Assembly (NCBI GenBank): GCA_963844255.1
Contig: CAWJNP010000003.1
Location: forward strand, 124,001 to 188,000
Origin: SZAS-79 sp963844255
Lineage (GTDB): Bacteria; Pseudomonadota; Gammaproteobacteria; Burkholderiales; SG8-39
Reading direction: 5' to 3'
Length of the DNA: 64,000 bases
The translations under genes were made by a program, and so were the position numbers. The notes beneath the pieces were generated by a model that saw nothing but the letters and a program-made list of their open reading frames with translations, had not been told where the DNA came from and did no database searches. Of the stretch, positions 9,405 through 18,070 are shown one piece after another (within the stretch, counting starts at the first letter, position 1; the number at the start of each line of letters is the position of its first letter).

Positions 9405-10196
9405 ATGGACATGTTTCGCTTCAGACAGGGAACGCGGCCGCTGCTGATCTCAATCCCGCACGCCGGCACGCACATTCCGGACGCGCTGCTGCGCCGGATG
9501 ATGCCGATTGCCCGCAGCGTGCCGGATACCGACTGGCACCTCGAGCAGTTGTACGACTTTGCCGAGGCGCTCGGCGCCTCGGTCCTCGTCGGTACGCACT
9601 CCCGCTATGTGATCGACCTTAACCGCCCGCCGGACGACACCAATCTCTACCCCGGCAAGGACACGACCGGCCTGTGCCCGATTGATACGTTCAAAAAGCA
9701 GCCGCTGTATCGGATGGGCGAAGAGCCCGACGAAACAGAGATCCGGCACCGCGTAGGGACTTACTGGAAGCCCTACCACGCAAAGCTGCAGGAAGAACTC
9801 GCGCGGATAAGAATCACGCACGGCAGTGCCCTCCTCTGGGAAGCGCATTCGATCGCCTCCGAGGTGCCGCGATTTTTTCCCGGCAGACTGACCGACTTCA
9901 ACCTGGGCACGGCAGACGGTCGCGCCTGCGCACCGGGAGTCGGTGCGGCGCTGCTTGAGATTGCCGCGGCTGCAGAGGGTTATTCGGCGGTCCTTGACGG
10001 ACGATTCAAGGGGGGCTATATCACCCGCACCTATGGCCGGCCTGCGGAGGGCGTGCAGGCCGTTCAGCTTGAACTCACCCATATCACCTACATGGACGAA
10101 CCGCCGCCTTTCGCTTTTCGGCCGGACCGTGCAGAAAAGGTCCGCCCGCACCTGAAGGCGATGGTGACCGCGTTTCTGCAATTCGCCGGCACCTGA
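9405..10196 (+). CDS. hutG: N-formylglutamate deformylase
   Basis: A 263-residue hydrolase of the N-formylglutamate amidohydrolase family, which releases formate from N-formyl-L-glutamate in the last step of the five-step histidine degradation route. Family features are ISIPHAGTHIPD near the start, TDWHLEQLYDFAE, YVIDLNRPPDD, LWEAHSIASEVPRFFPG and the C-terminal VQLELTHITYMDE. Other hut genes (hutH, hutU, hutI, hutF) are not in the window, so it is either an isolated copy or separated from its operon. The next gene starts 10 bases downstream and may be co-transcribed. Confidence 0.87.
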   Translation: MDMFRFRQGTRPLLISIPHAGTHIPDALLRRMMPIARSVPDTDWHLEQLYDFAEALGASVLVGTHSRYVIDLNRPPDDTNLYPGKDTTGLCPIDTFKKQPLYRMGEEPDETEIRHRVGTYWKPYHAKLQEELARIRITHGSALLWEAHSIASEVPRFFPGRLTDFNLGTADGRACAPGVGAALLEIAAAAEGYSAVLDGRFKGGYITRTYGRPAEGVQAVQLELTHITYMDEPPPFAFRPDRAEKVRPHLKAMVTAFLQFAGT

Positions 10197-10206
10197 AGGT
10201 GCAGCG

Positions 10207-10680
10207 GTGGCCCGAATGACACGAAACGCGATCATCGGGCGAGTACTGGTCGCCGCACAATTTGCGCTGATCGGCTGGCTGATCTGGCCGCTGTCTGCCC
10301 AGCACTGGTCCCCACCAGCAGTCGCCTTGCTCGGCGGCGCGATTCTTCTGGGGACCTGGACGCTCTTTCACAATCGTCCGGGAAATTTCAATATCCGCCC
10401 GGAACCCAAGGCCTCGGCACGCCTGATCACCGATGGACCCTACCGTTACGCGCGCCATCCGATGTACACGGCCGTCCTGCTGTTTGGCGCAGCCGAAGCA
10501 GTGGCCTATGCCGATCCATGGAAGATCGCGGCATGGCTCGCACTGGCACTGGTGCTTCAGGCAAAGGCAACCATGGAAGAACGCGGTTTGCGTGCCCAGT
10601 TCTCCGGGTACGAAAGTTATTCCCGGCGACGTTCGCCGGTTCATTCCCTACCTGTTCTGATCGAATGCAGAATGCGGTAA
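10207..10680 (+). CDS. ICMT/PEMT-family membrane methyltransferase (probable frameshift near the 3' end)
   Basis: A small integral membrane protein of the isoprenylcysteine carboxyl methyltransferase-like family. It has two to four hydrophobic segments and the hallmark GPYRYARHPMYT at about residues 78-89, followed by EERGLRAQF. Family members normally end with a sequence like RRFIPYLF. Here that ending lies in another frame and stops at 10658-10660, while the current frame runs on with an atypical tail. One extra base near 10626-10630 would explain this and give a 150-residue protein. Substrate unknown. It converges with cysK. Confidence 0.65.
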   Translation: MARMTRNAIIGRVLVAAQFALIGWLIWPLSAQHWSPPAVALLGGAILLGTWTLFHNRPGNFNIRPEPKASARLITDGPYRYARHPMYTAVLLFGAAEAVAYADPWKIAAWLALALVLQAKATMEERGLRAQFSGYESYSRRRSPVHSLPVLIECRMR

Positions 10681-10693
10681 CCCGGTCACGACC

Positions 10694-11614
10694 TCACTCA
10701 GTCGGCAGAAATCCTTCGATCGAAAGATAGCGCTCGCCCGTGTCGTAGTTGAAGCCGAGCACCGTGGCGCCTTTGGCAATCTCAGGCAACTTCTGGGCGA
10801 TTGCTGCCAGGGTCGCCCCGGAAGAGATCCCCACCAGCATGCCCTCCTCGCGCGCGGCGCGCCGCGCCATCTCCCTGGCGGGTTCGGCCTCGACCTGGAT
10901 CACCCCGTCGAGCAGGTCAACCTGCAGGTTCCTGGGGATGATGCCGGCGCCTATGCCCTGGATCGGATGCGGTCCCGGCTTGCCGCCGGAAATGACCGGG
11001 GAAAGACTGGGTTCGACCGCGTAGACCTTCAACTTCGGCCAGGCCTTTTTGAGTACCTGCGCGCAGCCGGTGATATGGCCTCCAGTGCCCACGCCGGTAA
11101 TGAGCACATCCACACCGTCCTTGAAGTCCGCAAGGATCTCCTGCGCCGTGGTTCGCGCGTGGACCTCGATGTTTGCAGGATTCTCGAACTGCTGCGGCAT
11201 CCAGGCACCGGGCGTTGCGGCAACGAGTTCTTCTGCTCTTGCCAGCGCGCCCGGCATGCCCTTCTCTCGCGGCGTGAGTACGAAACTCGCACCATAGGCG
11301 AGCATCAGTCGGCGGCGTTCCACCGACATGCTGTCGGGCATGACCAGAATCAGCTTGTAGCCCTTCACGGCCGCGGCCATGGCCAGCCCGATGCCCGTAT
11401 TGCCGGACGTCGGTTCGATGATGGTCGCACCCGGCTTGAGCCGCCCGGCCTTTTCGGCCGCGTCGATCATCGCAACACCAATCCGGTCCTTGATCGAACC
11501 ACCCGGATTGGCGCGCTCGGACTTGATCCACACCTGGTGGCTGGCACCGAACAGGCGGTTGATGCGGATGTGAGGCGTGTTGCCGATCGTTGCAAGGATG
11601 CTGTCGACTTTCAT
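10694..11614 (-). CDS. cysK: Cysteine synthase (O-acetylserine sulfhydrylase)
   Basis: A 306-residue PLP enzyme making cysteine from O-acetylserine and sulfide. Lys42 in NPGGSIKDRIG is the PLP Schiff-base lysine, the substrate loop is EPTSGNTGIGLAM, and the phosphate loop is GVGTGGHITG. The length and MPQQFENPAN fit the CysK/CysM group, and sequence style suggests the betaproteobacterial CysK form. It lies 68 bases downstream of the homoserine sulfhydrylase-type gene and very likely shares its SAM-II-controlled transcript. That would place cysteine synthesis under methionine (SAM) control here. Confidence 0.9.
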   Translation of the reverse strand: MKVDSILATIGNTPHIRINRLFGASHQVWIKSERANPGGSIKDRIGVAMIDAAEKAGRLKPGATIIEPTSGNTGIGLAMAAAVKGYKLILVMPDSMSVERRRLMLAYGASFVLTPREKGMPGALARAEELVAATPGAWMPQQFENPANIEVHARTTAQEILADFKDGVDVLITGVGTGGHITGCAQVLKKAWPKLKVYAVEPSLSPVISGGKPGPHPIQGIGAGIIPRNLQVDLLDGVIQVEAEPAREMARRAAREEGMLVGISSGATLAAIAQKLPEIAKGATVLGFNYDTGERYLSIEGFLPTE

Positions 11615-11682
11615 GTGGACTCCCTCCCGTACGGTGGCTTGCGGATATTGCCTTCAGCAGAATGTGTCTGCAGACGGACGGA

Positions 11683-12921
11683 TCAACCGAGCGCCTGAGC
11701 GAAATCGTCCACCAGGTCCTCGCAGTCCTCGATTCCGATCGAGACACGGATCAGCGATTCTGCGATTCCCATCTCCTTGCGGCGTTCCGGACCGATCTCC
11801 CAGAAGATCGTGTGTGCCACAGGTATGGCCAGCGTGCGGTTGTCCCCGAGATTGGAGGACGACACCACGATCTCCAACCGGTTAAGGAAGTCGAAGCAAT
11901 CGACGCCTTCGTCCAGCTCGAACGAAAGTATCCCGCCGTATCCGCTGAACAGGGACTTCGCCAGAGCGTGCTGCGGATGCGATTTCAGGCCGGGATAATG
12001 AACAGCACGCACCTTCGGATGTCCCTCGAGGCACTGCGCGACCGCCAGCGCATTGGAACATGTCCGCGGCATGCGCAGGGCGAGCGTTTCGGCGCCAACG
12101 GCAATGTGATGCGCATCCGTCGCCGCGAGCGTGCCGCCCCAGTCGCGCAGGCCTTTCTTGCGGATCTGCTGGACACCCCACATCGCCGGTTTCAGTGACT
12201 TGTAGTTCTCCGCGATATTGGGAAATCGAGTCCAGTCGAACAGCCCCGTGTCGGTGACGCTGCCGCCGAGCGCGTTGCCGTGCCCACCGATGTACTTGGT
12301 CAGGGAATTGATCACCAACCCTGCGCCAACCGACTTCGGCTGAAACAGCGCCGGCGACGTCATGGTGTTGTCGACAAAATACAGAATCCCCCGCTCGCTG
12401 CACAACTCGCCTATGCGCCCGAGGTCGGCGACCTGCGTTCGCGGGTTTGCGATTGTCTCGACGAACACGAGCCGCGTCTCCGGCAGCAAGGCGCGCTCGA
12501 CGTTGGCCGCATCGGTCGCATCGACGAAGCTGACCCGGATTCCGTGCACGGCCAGAGTCCCGAACATGCTCACCGTATTGCCGAACAGGAAGCGGCTGGC
12601 GATGACATGGTCGCCTTCCCGCAGCAGTGCAAGCATCGTCGCGCCGATTGCACCCATTCCCGTCGCAAAGGACACGCTCGCGATTCCGCCTTCCATTCGC
12701 GTAATTTTTGCTTCCAGCGCGGCCGAAGTTGGATTGCCCTGCCGGCCGTAGACATAGCCTTGCGTGCGCCCCTGGAACACTGCGGCAAGGTCACGCGCAT
12801 CCTTGTAGCCGTACGCAACAGAAACATGCAGCGGCTTGTGCAACGCGCCGTGTTCGACGCCGGCGTCGGCATCGGAATGCAGTATCGCTGTGGAGAACCC
12901 ACGCACCTTCTCTGTGCTCAT
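11683..12921 (-). CDS. Cystathionine gamma-synthase / O-acyl-homoserine sulfhydrylase family enzyme
   Basis: A 412-residue PLP enzyme of Cys/Met metabolism, acting on O-succinyl- or O-acetylhomoserine with sulfide or cysteine. Lys209 in NSLTKYIGGHG is the PLP lysine; VYGRQGNPTSAALE (57-70) and SFATGMGAIGATM (84-96) are typical. The position right after purF is where betaproteobacteria usually carry metZ. However, details such as YGYKDARDLAAVFQ are closer to the broader cystathionine gamma-synthase family than to textbook MetZ, so I leave the symbol blank. A SAM-II riboswitch and terminator precede it, which strongly supports a role in methionine synthesis. The ATG at 12921 follows GGAAAGG. 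Confidence 0.85.
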   Translation of the reverse strand: MSTEKVRGFSTAILHSDADAGVEHGALHKPLHVSVAYGYKDARDLAAVFQGRTQGYVYGRQGNPTSAALEAKITRMEGGIASVSFATGMGAIGATMLALLREGDHVIASRFLFGNTVSMFGTLAVHGIRVSFVDATDAANVERALLPETRLVFVETIANPRTQVADLGRIGELCSERGILYFVDNTMTSPALFQPKSVGAGLVINSLTKYIGGHGNALGGSVTDTGLFDWTRFPNIAENYKSLKPAMWGVQQIRKKGLRDWGGTLAATDAHHIAVGAETLALRMPRTCSNALAVAQCLEGHPKVRAVHYPGLKSHPQHALAKSLFSGYGGILSFELDEGVDCFDFLNRLEIVVSSSNLGDNRTLAIPVAHTIFWEIGPERRKEMGIAESLIRVSIGIEDCEDLVDDFAQALG

Positions 12922-12947
12922 GATGCCTTTCCATCCTAGGCGGGCAT

Positions 12948-12980
12948 AAAAAAACCCGGGCCAGCTGGCGGACCGGGTTT
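12948..12980 (-). terminator. Intrinsic terminator, expression platform of the SAM-II riboswitch
   Basis: On the minus strand AAACCCGG and CCGGGTTT form a GC-rich stem around a loop that itself contains CCAGCTGG, followed by a run of seven T. It lies between the aptamer and the metZ-like start, the position expected for SAM-induced premature termination. It would also end purF read-through. Confidence 0.8.
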
Positions 12981-12983
12981 CGA

Positions 12984-13041
12984 CGGCACGCTTTAGCTGG
13001 ATTTATAAAGCGCCCGCAAGCTGTAGCTCAAATCGGCGCGT
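12984..13041 (-). ncRNA. SAM-II riboswitch aptamer
   Basis: The minus-strand RNA starts CGCGCCGAUUUGAGC, closes a stem with GGGCGC, then reads UUUAUAAAUCCAGCUAAAGC. From memory this aligns along its length with the SAM-II (metA-type) aptamer: CGCGCUGAUUU at the 5' stem and loop, GCAAGCGCG at the 3' stem side, and AUAAAUGUAGCUAAAA at the pseudoknot. SAM-II senses S-adenosylmethionine through an H-type pseudoknot and is known from alpha- and some betaproteobacteria. The downstream gene is a homoserine sulfhydrylase-type enzyme, as expected. The aptamer begins almost exactly where transcription from the promoter at 13048-13076 should start. Confidence 0.85.
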
Positions 13042-13047
13042 AAAAAA

Positions 13048-13076
13048 ATTGTACCAGATCAGGCGGCCGTCACCAA
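13048..13076 (-). promoter_or_regulatory. Sigma70 promoter for the riboswitch / metZ-like / cysK unit
   Basis: On the minus strand TTGGTG (13071-13076) and TACAAT (13048-13053) are exactly 17 bases apart. Transcription would start about 7 bases later, at the first bases of the SAM-II aptamer. The -35 box lies inside the last codons of purF. Confidence 0.65.
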
Positions 13077-14579
13077 ATTCAGGTCCATCTGGGCACCGTC
13101 GTTTTCGTCCTCCGAATCACGCGCCGCGTCACGACGAACCTCGATCGTATTCAGGTAATCACTCGTCACATCCCCGGTGATGTACTGCCCATCGAAGCAT
13201 GAGGTCTCAAAACTCGTAATCTTCGGGTTGAGTTTCCGCACGCATTCCTTCAGAGCATCCAGATCCTGGTAGATCAACGCGTCGGCCCCGATCTCGCGGG
13301 CGACCTCGTCCTCCGTTCGGTGGGCGGCAATCAGCTCGGAACGGGTCGGCATGTCGATGCCGTAGACATTCGGGAAGCGTACAGGCGGCGCCGCCGAGGC
13401 AAAGTACACCTTGCGCGCCCCCGCTTCCCGCGCCATCTGCACGATTTCCTGGCTTGTTGTGCCACGCACGATCGAGTCGTCGACCAGCATCACATTCTTG
13501 TCCTTGAACTCCATGCCGATCGCATTCAGCTTCTGGCGCACCGACTTCCGGCGCACCGCCTGTCCGGGCATGATGAACGTGCGCCCGATGTAGCGGTTCT
13601 TCACAAACCCTTCACGATACGCGACGCCCAGTCCATGGGCGAGTTGCATTGCGGAAGGGCGGCTGGAATCCGGTATCGGGATGATCACGTCGATGCGCAG
13701 ATCGGCGTGGTCGCGGCGAATCTTCTCGGCAAGCTTTTCACCCATGTTCAGGCGGGTTTCATAGACCGAGACACCGTCGATCAGCGAATCCGGTCGCGCG
13801 AGATAGACAAACTCGAAGATGCAGGGATTCAGGGTAGTGACAGGAGCGCACTGCTGGCTGAAGAAATTTCCGTCTTCATCAATGAACACCGCCTCTCCGG
13901 GCGCAATGTCGCGCAAGACCCGGAAGCCCAGCGCATCTATCGCCACGCTTTCCGAGGCGACCATGTACTCCGGACCGGCTTCGGTTTCGTTGATTCCGAT
14001 GACCGCGGGCCGGATGCCGTAAGGATCGCGGAAGGCCAGCACACCATAGCCCGAAATCATCGCCGTGACCGTATATGCGCCCCGGCACCGGCGATGCACA
14101 TTGGCCACGGCAGCGAAAATAGTCTGTGGGTCAAGACGCAGCTTCACCGAACCTTTTTCCAATTCGTGCGCGAGAACGTTGAGCAGAACCTCCGAATCGG
14201 AACTGGTGTTGATGTGCCGCAGATCCTGGCGGAACATCTCCTCCTTGAGCTCGTCGGAATTGGTCAGATTGCCGTTGTGTCCGAGCACGATTCCAAACGG
14301 CGAATTCACATAAAAAGGCTGGGCCTCGGCCGAATTTGAGGCCGACCCTGCCGTGGGATAGCGGCAATGCGCTATTCCCATGTTGCCGGGAAGCGAACGC
14401 ATGTTGCGCGTGCGGAATACGTCGCGGACCTGACCGTTCCCCTTTTGCATGTGGAACGTCTTGTGCTCGCTCGTGACGATGCCCGCCGCATCCTGCCCGC
14501 GGTGCTGAAGCAGGAGCAGCCCGTCATAGAGAAGCTGGTTGACCGGCGAGCGGGCGACAATGCCAAGAATCCCACACAT
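13059..14579 (-). CDS. purF: Amidophosphoribosyltransferase
   Basis: A 506-residue enzyme for the first committed step of purine synthesis: PRPP plus glutamine gives phosphoribosylamine. Cys2 (MCGILGI) becomes the N-terminal nucleophile of the glutaminase domain after Met removal; there is no propeptide. The phosphoribosyltransferase domain carries the PRPP loop VMLVDDSIVRGTTSQEIV, and SSDSEVLLNVLAHE and GSASNSAEAQPF are family signatures. The length fits E. coli-type PurF (no Fe-S cluster). It follows cvpA by 25 bases, the conserved cvpA-purF pair. Its 3' end contains the promoter of the next unit. Confidence 0.96.
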   Translation of the reverse strand: MCGILGIVARSPVNQLLYDGLLLLQHRGQDAAGIVTSEHKTFHMQKGNGQVRDVFRTRNMRSLPGNMGIAHCRYPTAGSASNSAEAQPFYVNSPFGIVLGHNGNLTNSDELKEEMFRQDLRHINTSSDSEVLLNVLAHELEKGSVKLRLDPQTIFAAVANVHRRCRGAYTVTAMISGYGVLAFRDPYGIRPAVIGINETEAGPEYMVASESVAIDALGFRVLRDIAPGEAVFIDEDGNFFSQQCAPVTTLNPCIFEFVYLARPDSLIDGVSVYETRLNMGEKLAEKIRRDHADLRIDVIIPIPDSSRPSAMQLAHGLGVAYREGFVKNRYIGRTFIMPGQAVRRKSVRQKLNAIGMEFKDKNVMLVDDSIVRGTTSQEIVQMAREAGARKVYFASAAPPVRFPNVYGIDMPTRSELIAAHRTEDEVAREIGADALIYQDLDALKECVRKLNPKITSFETSCFDGQYITGDVTSDYLNTIEVRRDAARDSEDENDGAQMDLNLVTAA

Positions 14580-14604
14580 TAGAGTGCTCCGACGCGGCTA
14601 AGGC

Positions 14605-15096
14605 TCAATCATAGCGCAGGCGCTGCGCAAACGAGTCCGGCAACCACGGACGAATGGTCAGTGCCGCGTTCTTGAGCGGCTCGCCACTCAGCGAATTCTT
14701 CCACCAGGGCTGGCGCGGGGCACTTGTCAGACCCGCCGCGAGAACGACCGCCAGAACCAGAATCAGACCGCGCGCAATCCCGAACAACGCACCCAGGCCC
14801 TTGTCCAGCGCACCCAGACCGACCGCATTCACCAGTTTCGCCATCAATACCCCGACCAGAGCGGAACAAATGAGGGCGGACAGAAAAATTGCAAGAAACG
14901 CCGCCAATGCCCGCAGGGAATCTCCAGGAATTGCCTCCGGCAGATGCGCAGCAAGGGGTCCGGCAAAAAGATTGGCTGAAAGAAACGCGATGATCCAGCC
15001 ACCCAGTGAGATGATCTCCCTGACCACGCCGCGCAAGGCGCTCCAGACCATGGACATGACCAGCACGCCCAGGACGCAGTAATCCAGCCAGGTCAT
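14605..15096 (-). CDS. cvpA: CvpA family inner-membrane protein
   Basis: A 163-residue protein with four predicted membrane segments (about 3-20, 30-48, 62-84 and 102-124) and the N-terminal family motif MTWLDYCVLGVLVMSMVWSA. CvpA was named for colicin V export and is linked to envelope integrity, but its biochemical role is unsettled. It overlaps dedD (stop and start share ATGA at 15093-15096) and precedes purF. This matches the folC-dedD-cvpA-purF order of many proteobacteria. Confidence 0.9.
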   Translation of the reverse strand: MTWLDYCVLGVLVMSMVWSALRGVVREIISLGGWIIAFLSANLFAGPLAAHLPEAIPGDSLRALAAFLAIFLSALICSALVGVLMAKLVNAVGLGALDKGLGALFGIARGLILVLAVVLAAGLTSAPRQPWWKNSLSGEPLKNAALTIRPWLPDSFAQRLRYD

Positions 15097-15830
15097 TTCG
15101 GCGCGACGTTGACCGGATTCAGACCCAGCGCCTTTGCACGACCCATCGCCTTGTCGGCCGCCGACTTGGACGTAAATGGCCCCAGCCTTACACGCGTCAC
15201 CGACCCGCCGGAAGTCGCCACCGACTCGGTGTAATGCGGCAATTTAGCTGTTTTCAGTTGATCGACGATCGCCTTCACCTTGTCTGCGCTGGCGAAGGCA
15301 CCCACCTGAAATACGATTTGCTCTCCACCTGGCGGGGGTGTCACAGCTTTTTCGGCGACCTTGGACGGCTTCTCCGCGATCCTGGCCAGCGGCTTTTCGT
15401 CCGGCTTGGCGGGCTTCGTATCTTCCTTCGCCTCGTTCACCGGCCTGGCTGGCGGCGAAGCCGCAACCGACGGCGCCGCAACCGGAGCAACCGGCGAGGC
15501 TGGTGAAGCGGCTTGGATCGGCGCTTCCGGCGGCGTCTTCGATGAGGCCTCTGGCGGTGTTTTCGTCGCCGCACTTTCCGCAGGTTGTGGCAACGCCGCC
15601 GCTCCGCCCTTGGGTGTGAATTTTCCGCCGTCTTCGCTGGGAATTCGAATATTTACCAATGGTGCGTTCGGCTTCGGCTCGGGATCGAACACCATGGGTA
15701 GCACGATGACGGCGAGCAATACCAGGGCGATCGCCCCGACCAGCCGGCGACGACCGCGCTTCTGCAGGGTACTGACGTCCGGTGCCCCATCCTGGGATTT
15801 CTTTGCGGTTGCGTTTGAGCGCTCGGCCAT
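15093..15830 (-). CDS. dedD: SPOR domain protein (DedD-like)
   Basis: A 245-residue cell-division protein. A short basic cytoplasmic segment precedes one transmembrane helix (about 29-46, LVGAIALVLLAVIVLPMVFD). Then comes a long Pro/Ala/Lys-rich periplasmic linker, and a C-terminal SPOR domain (about 168-243; GEQIVFQVGAFASADKVKA, VTRVRLGPFTSKSAADKAM) that binds denuded septal peptidoglycan. It starts 4 bases after folC and overlaps cvpA, so translational coupling is likely. Confidence 0.88.
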   Translation of the reverse strand: MAERSNATAKKSQDGAPDVSTLQKRGRRRLVGAIALVLLAVIVLPMVFDPEPKPNAPLVNIRIPSEDGGKFTPKGGAAALPQPAESAATKTPPEASSKTPPEAPIQAASPASPVAPVAAPSVAASPPARPVNEAKEDTKPAKPDEKPLARIAEKPSKVAEKAVTPPPGGEQIVFQVGAFASADKVKAIVDQLKTAKLPHYTESVATSGGSVTRVRLGPFTSKSAADKAMGRAKALGLNPVNVAPK

Positions 15831-15834
15831 GATT

Positions 15835-17139
15835 TCAACGGTTTCCCGTGGGTTGGTGCCTGGACAGGTGTTGCATTACCGCCGCGACCGTAAGGAACGA
15901 TCCGAAGACTGCGATTTTATCAGCTTCGCCTGCCTGGATCCTTGCCGCATCAAAGGCCTGCGCCGGGGAGTCGTACATCGACACGGGCGCAGTGACGTGC
16001 TCGGCTTCAAGCACGCGGGCGAGTTCCACTGCGGTGCTGGCTCTCGGGCCATCAAGCGTGGCAAGGTGCCAGCGGGTGATCCTTTTCAAAAGCGGCCGGA
16101 CGATGCCTGCAAGATCCTTGTCGCGCAGAGCGCCGAAAACCGCGTGGGTCTCCGGCGCAAACCCGCTGTCGGAGAGATTGGCCGCAAGATTGCGCGCCGC
16201 CTGCGGATTGTGACCGACATCGAGAATGATGCTCGGCCGACCGGGAAGCATCTGGAAGCGTCCCGCAGCCTCGACTTCCGCCAGGCCCCGCCGAATATCC
16301 TGCATGCTCACCGGAAGCCGCTCACGCAGTGTATCCAGCGCAGCAATCGAGGCCGCTGCATTGACCAGCTGTATTGGTCCGCGCAATGCAGGATAGGCGA
16401 GCGCCGGCCGCCGTCCTCCCGGCCCCCAGTAGACCCATTGGGCGCTATCGGCAGTGAATCCAAAGTCGCGCCCACCCAGCAGGAGGCGAGCCCCTGTGGC
16501 GGCCGCAGCGGCAGGCACGCTCAGCGGCGGCGCAGCGTCGGCAACGACGGCGACGCGGCCTGGTCTGAATATTCCCGCCTTCTCGCGTCCTATGTCCTCG
16601 CGCGTAGGTCCCAGATAGTCCATATGATCGAGGTCGATGCTGGTGAGCACTGCACAGTCCGCATCGAACACGTTGACCGCATCGAGCCGTCCGCCGAGGC
16701 CGACTTCGAGTATCCATGCGTCAAGCGACTGGCGCGCGAACATCCATGTGGCTGCAAGCGTCCCGTACTCGAAATAAGTCAGCGGCGTATCGCCACGTGC
16801 CGACTCCACGGCTTCGAACGCGGCACACAGGGCGGCATCGTCCGCCTCACGTGCATCAATCCTGACACGCTCGTTGTAGCGCAACAGATGCGGCGAGGTG
16901 TACAGCCCCGTACGATATCCCGCGCAGCGAAGGATGCTCTCTAGCATTGCGCAAGTGGATCCCTTGCCGTTGGTGCCCCCCACGATCAGCACCGGGCAGG
17001 CGGGCGCCACACCCATGCGGTCGCGCACCGCAGACACGCGCTCGAGTCCGAGCGCAATCGATTTCGGATGCTGCCGCTCAATGAACGACAGCCACGCTTC
17101 TAGTGAAGACGGCATTGCCACTGGGAGGTTAAATTGCAA
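15835..17139 (-). CDS. folC: Bifunctional folylpolyglutamate synthase / dihydrofolate synthase
   Basis: A 434-residue ATP-dependent Mur-ligase-family enzyme that adds glutamate to dihydropteroate and then to folates. The P-loop is GGTNGKGSTCAMLE near residue 54; LYTSPHLLRYNERVRID and the central LTSIDLDHMDYLGPTREDIG are family signatures, and ILDVGHNPQAARNLA marks the C-terminal domain. Length is normal. It sits 40 bases after accD in the accD-folC-dedD-cvpA-purF block. Confidence 0.95.
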   Translation of the reverse strand: MQFNLPVAMPSSLEAWLSFIERQHPKSIALGLERVSAVRDRMGVAPACPVLIVGGTNGKGSTCAMLESILRCAGYRTGLYTSPHLLRYNERVRIDAREADDAALCAAFEAVESARGDTPLTYFEYGTLAATWMFARQSLDAWILEVGLGGRLDAVNVFDADCAVLTSIDLDHMDYLGPTREDIGREKAGIFRPGRVAVVADAAPPLSVPAAAAATGARLLLGGRDFGFTADSAQWVYWGPGGRRPALAYPALRGPIQLVNAAASIAALDTLRERLPVSMQDIRRGLAEVEAAGRFQMLPGRPSIILDVGHNPQAARNLAANLSDSGFAPETHAVFGALRDKDLAGIVRPLLKRITRWHLATLDGPRASTAVELARVLEAEHVTAPVSMYDSPAQAFDAARIQAGEADKIAVFGSFLTVAAVMQHLSRHQPTGNR

Positions 17140-17179
17140 CGGTAGGGTTTGACGCGGGAACCCGCGGATTCGCCCGATC

Positions 17180-18052
17180 TCAGCTGGCGGATTCGGCTGA
17201 CATGCCCTGCAGCAATGCGAGCAGCGTCGCCAGTTTTTCGCGCATCTGACGCCGGTCGATGATCATGTCGATCGCGCCTTTTTCCAGGAGAAACTCGGAG
17301 CGTTGAAAGCCTTCCGGCAGTTTCTGCCGAACCGTCTGTTCGATCACGCGCGGGCCTGCAAAGCCGACCAGCGCCTTGGGTTCCGCAACCACCACGTCAC
17401 CGAGGAACGCGTAGCTGGCAGAGACACCTCCGGTGGTCGGGTCAGTCAGTATGGAAATAAAGGGCAGGCCGCGCTCGCCGAGTTCCGTCAGTGCCGCCGT
17501 GGTCTTCGCCATCTGCATCAGCGAAAGCAGGCCTTCCTGCATGCGCGCACCGCCGCTTGCAGTGAATACGATGAAAGGCAGCTTGTTCTCGATCGCGACA
17601 CGCACCCCCCGCACGAACCTCTCACCGAGAACCGACCCCATGGTCCCGGCCATGAAATCGAATTCATGCGCCGCCGCAACCACGCCGATCGATTTGATCG
17701 CCCCCTGCATCACCACAAGTGACTCGGTTTCACCGGTTTCCTCCTGCGCTTCGGAGAGCCGCTCGGGATAACGGCGTGAATCCTTGAACTTCAGGCTGTC
17801 AACCGGCAACACTTCCGCACCGATCTCGAAACGTCCATCTTCGTCAAGCAGTGCTTCCAGACGGGCGCGCGCGCCAATGCGCTGATGGTGGCCGCACTTC
17901 GGACAGACGTTGAGGTTCTTCTCCAGGTCCGTCGCGTACAGGACGGCATCACAGGCGGGGCACTTTGTCCACAGGCCCTCGGGCACCTGCTTGCGCGCCG
18001 CGCCTTCAACACGCTTGATCTTGGGCGGCAGGAGTTTCTGTAGCCAGCTCAT
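17180..18052 (-). CDS. accD: Acetyl-CoA carboxylase carboxyltransferase subunit beta
   Basis: A 290-residue subunit that, with AccA, transfers carboxyl from biotin to acetyl-CoA, giving malonyl-CoA for fatty acid synthesis. The four-Cys zinc ribbon is intact: Cys31, Cys34, Cys50 and Cys53. The crotonase-like domain contains FTASGGARMQEGLLSLMQM, the oxyanion region GGVSASYAFLGD and GFAGPRVIEQTVRQKLPEGF. The partner accA is at 50.3-51.3 kb. It follows trpA by 18 bases, the usual trpA-accD-folC order. Confidence 0.97.
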   Translation of the reverse strand: MSWLQKLLPPKIKRVEGAARKQVPEGLWTKCPACDAVLYATDLEKNLNVCPKCGHHQRIGARARLEALLDEDGRFEIGAEVLPVDSLKFKDSRRYPERLSEAQEETGETESLVVMQGAIKSIGVVAAAHEFDFMAGTMGSVLGERFVRGVRVAIENKLPFIVFTASGGARMQEGLLSLMQMAKTTAALTELGERGLPFISILTDPTTGGVSASYAFLGDVVVAEPKALVGFAGPRVIEQTVRQKLPEGFQRSEFLLEKGAIDMIIDRRQMREKLATLLALLQGMSAESAS

Positions 18053-18070
18053 CTTGCAACGCCTCTGGGT

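Noticed and set aside
11683..12921. Calling the gene metZ outright
   Set aside because: Position fits metZ, but several motifs are nearer the general cystathionine gamma-synthase family.
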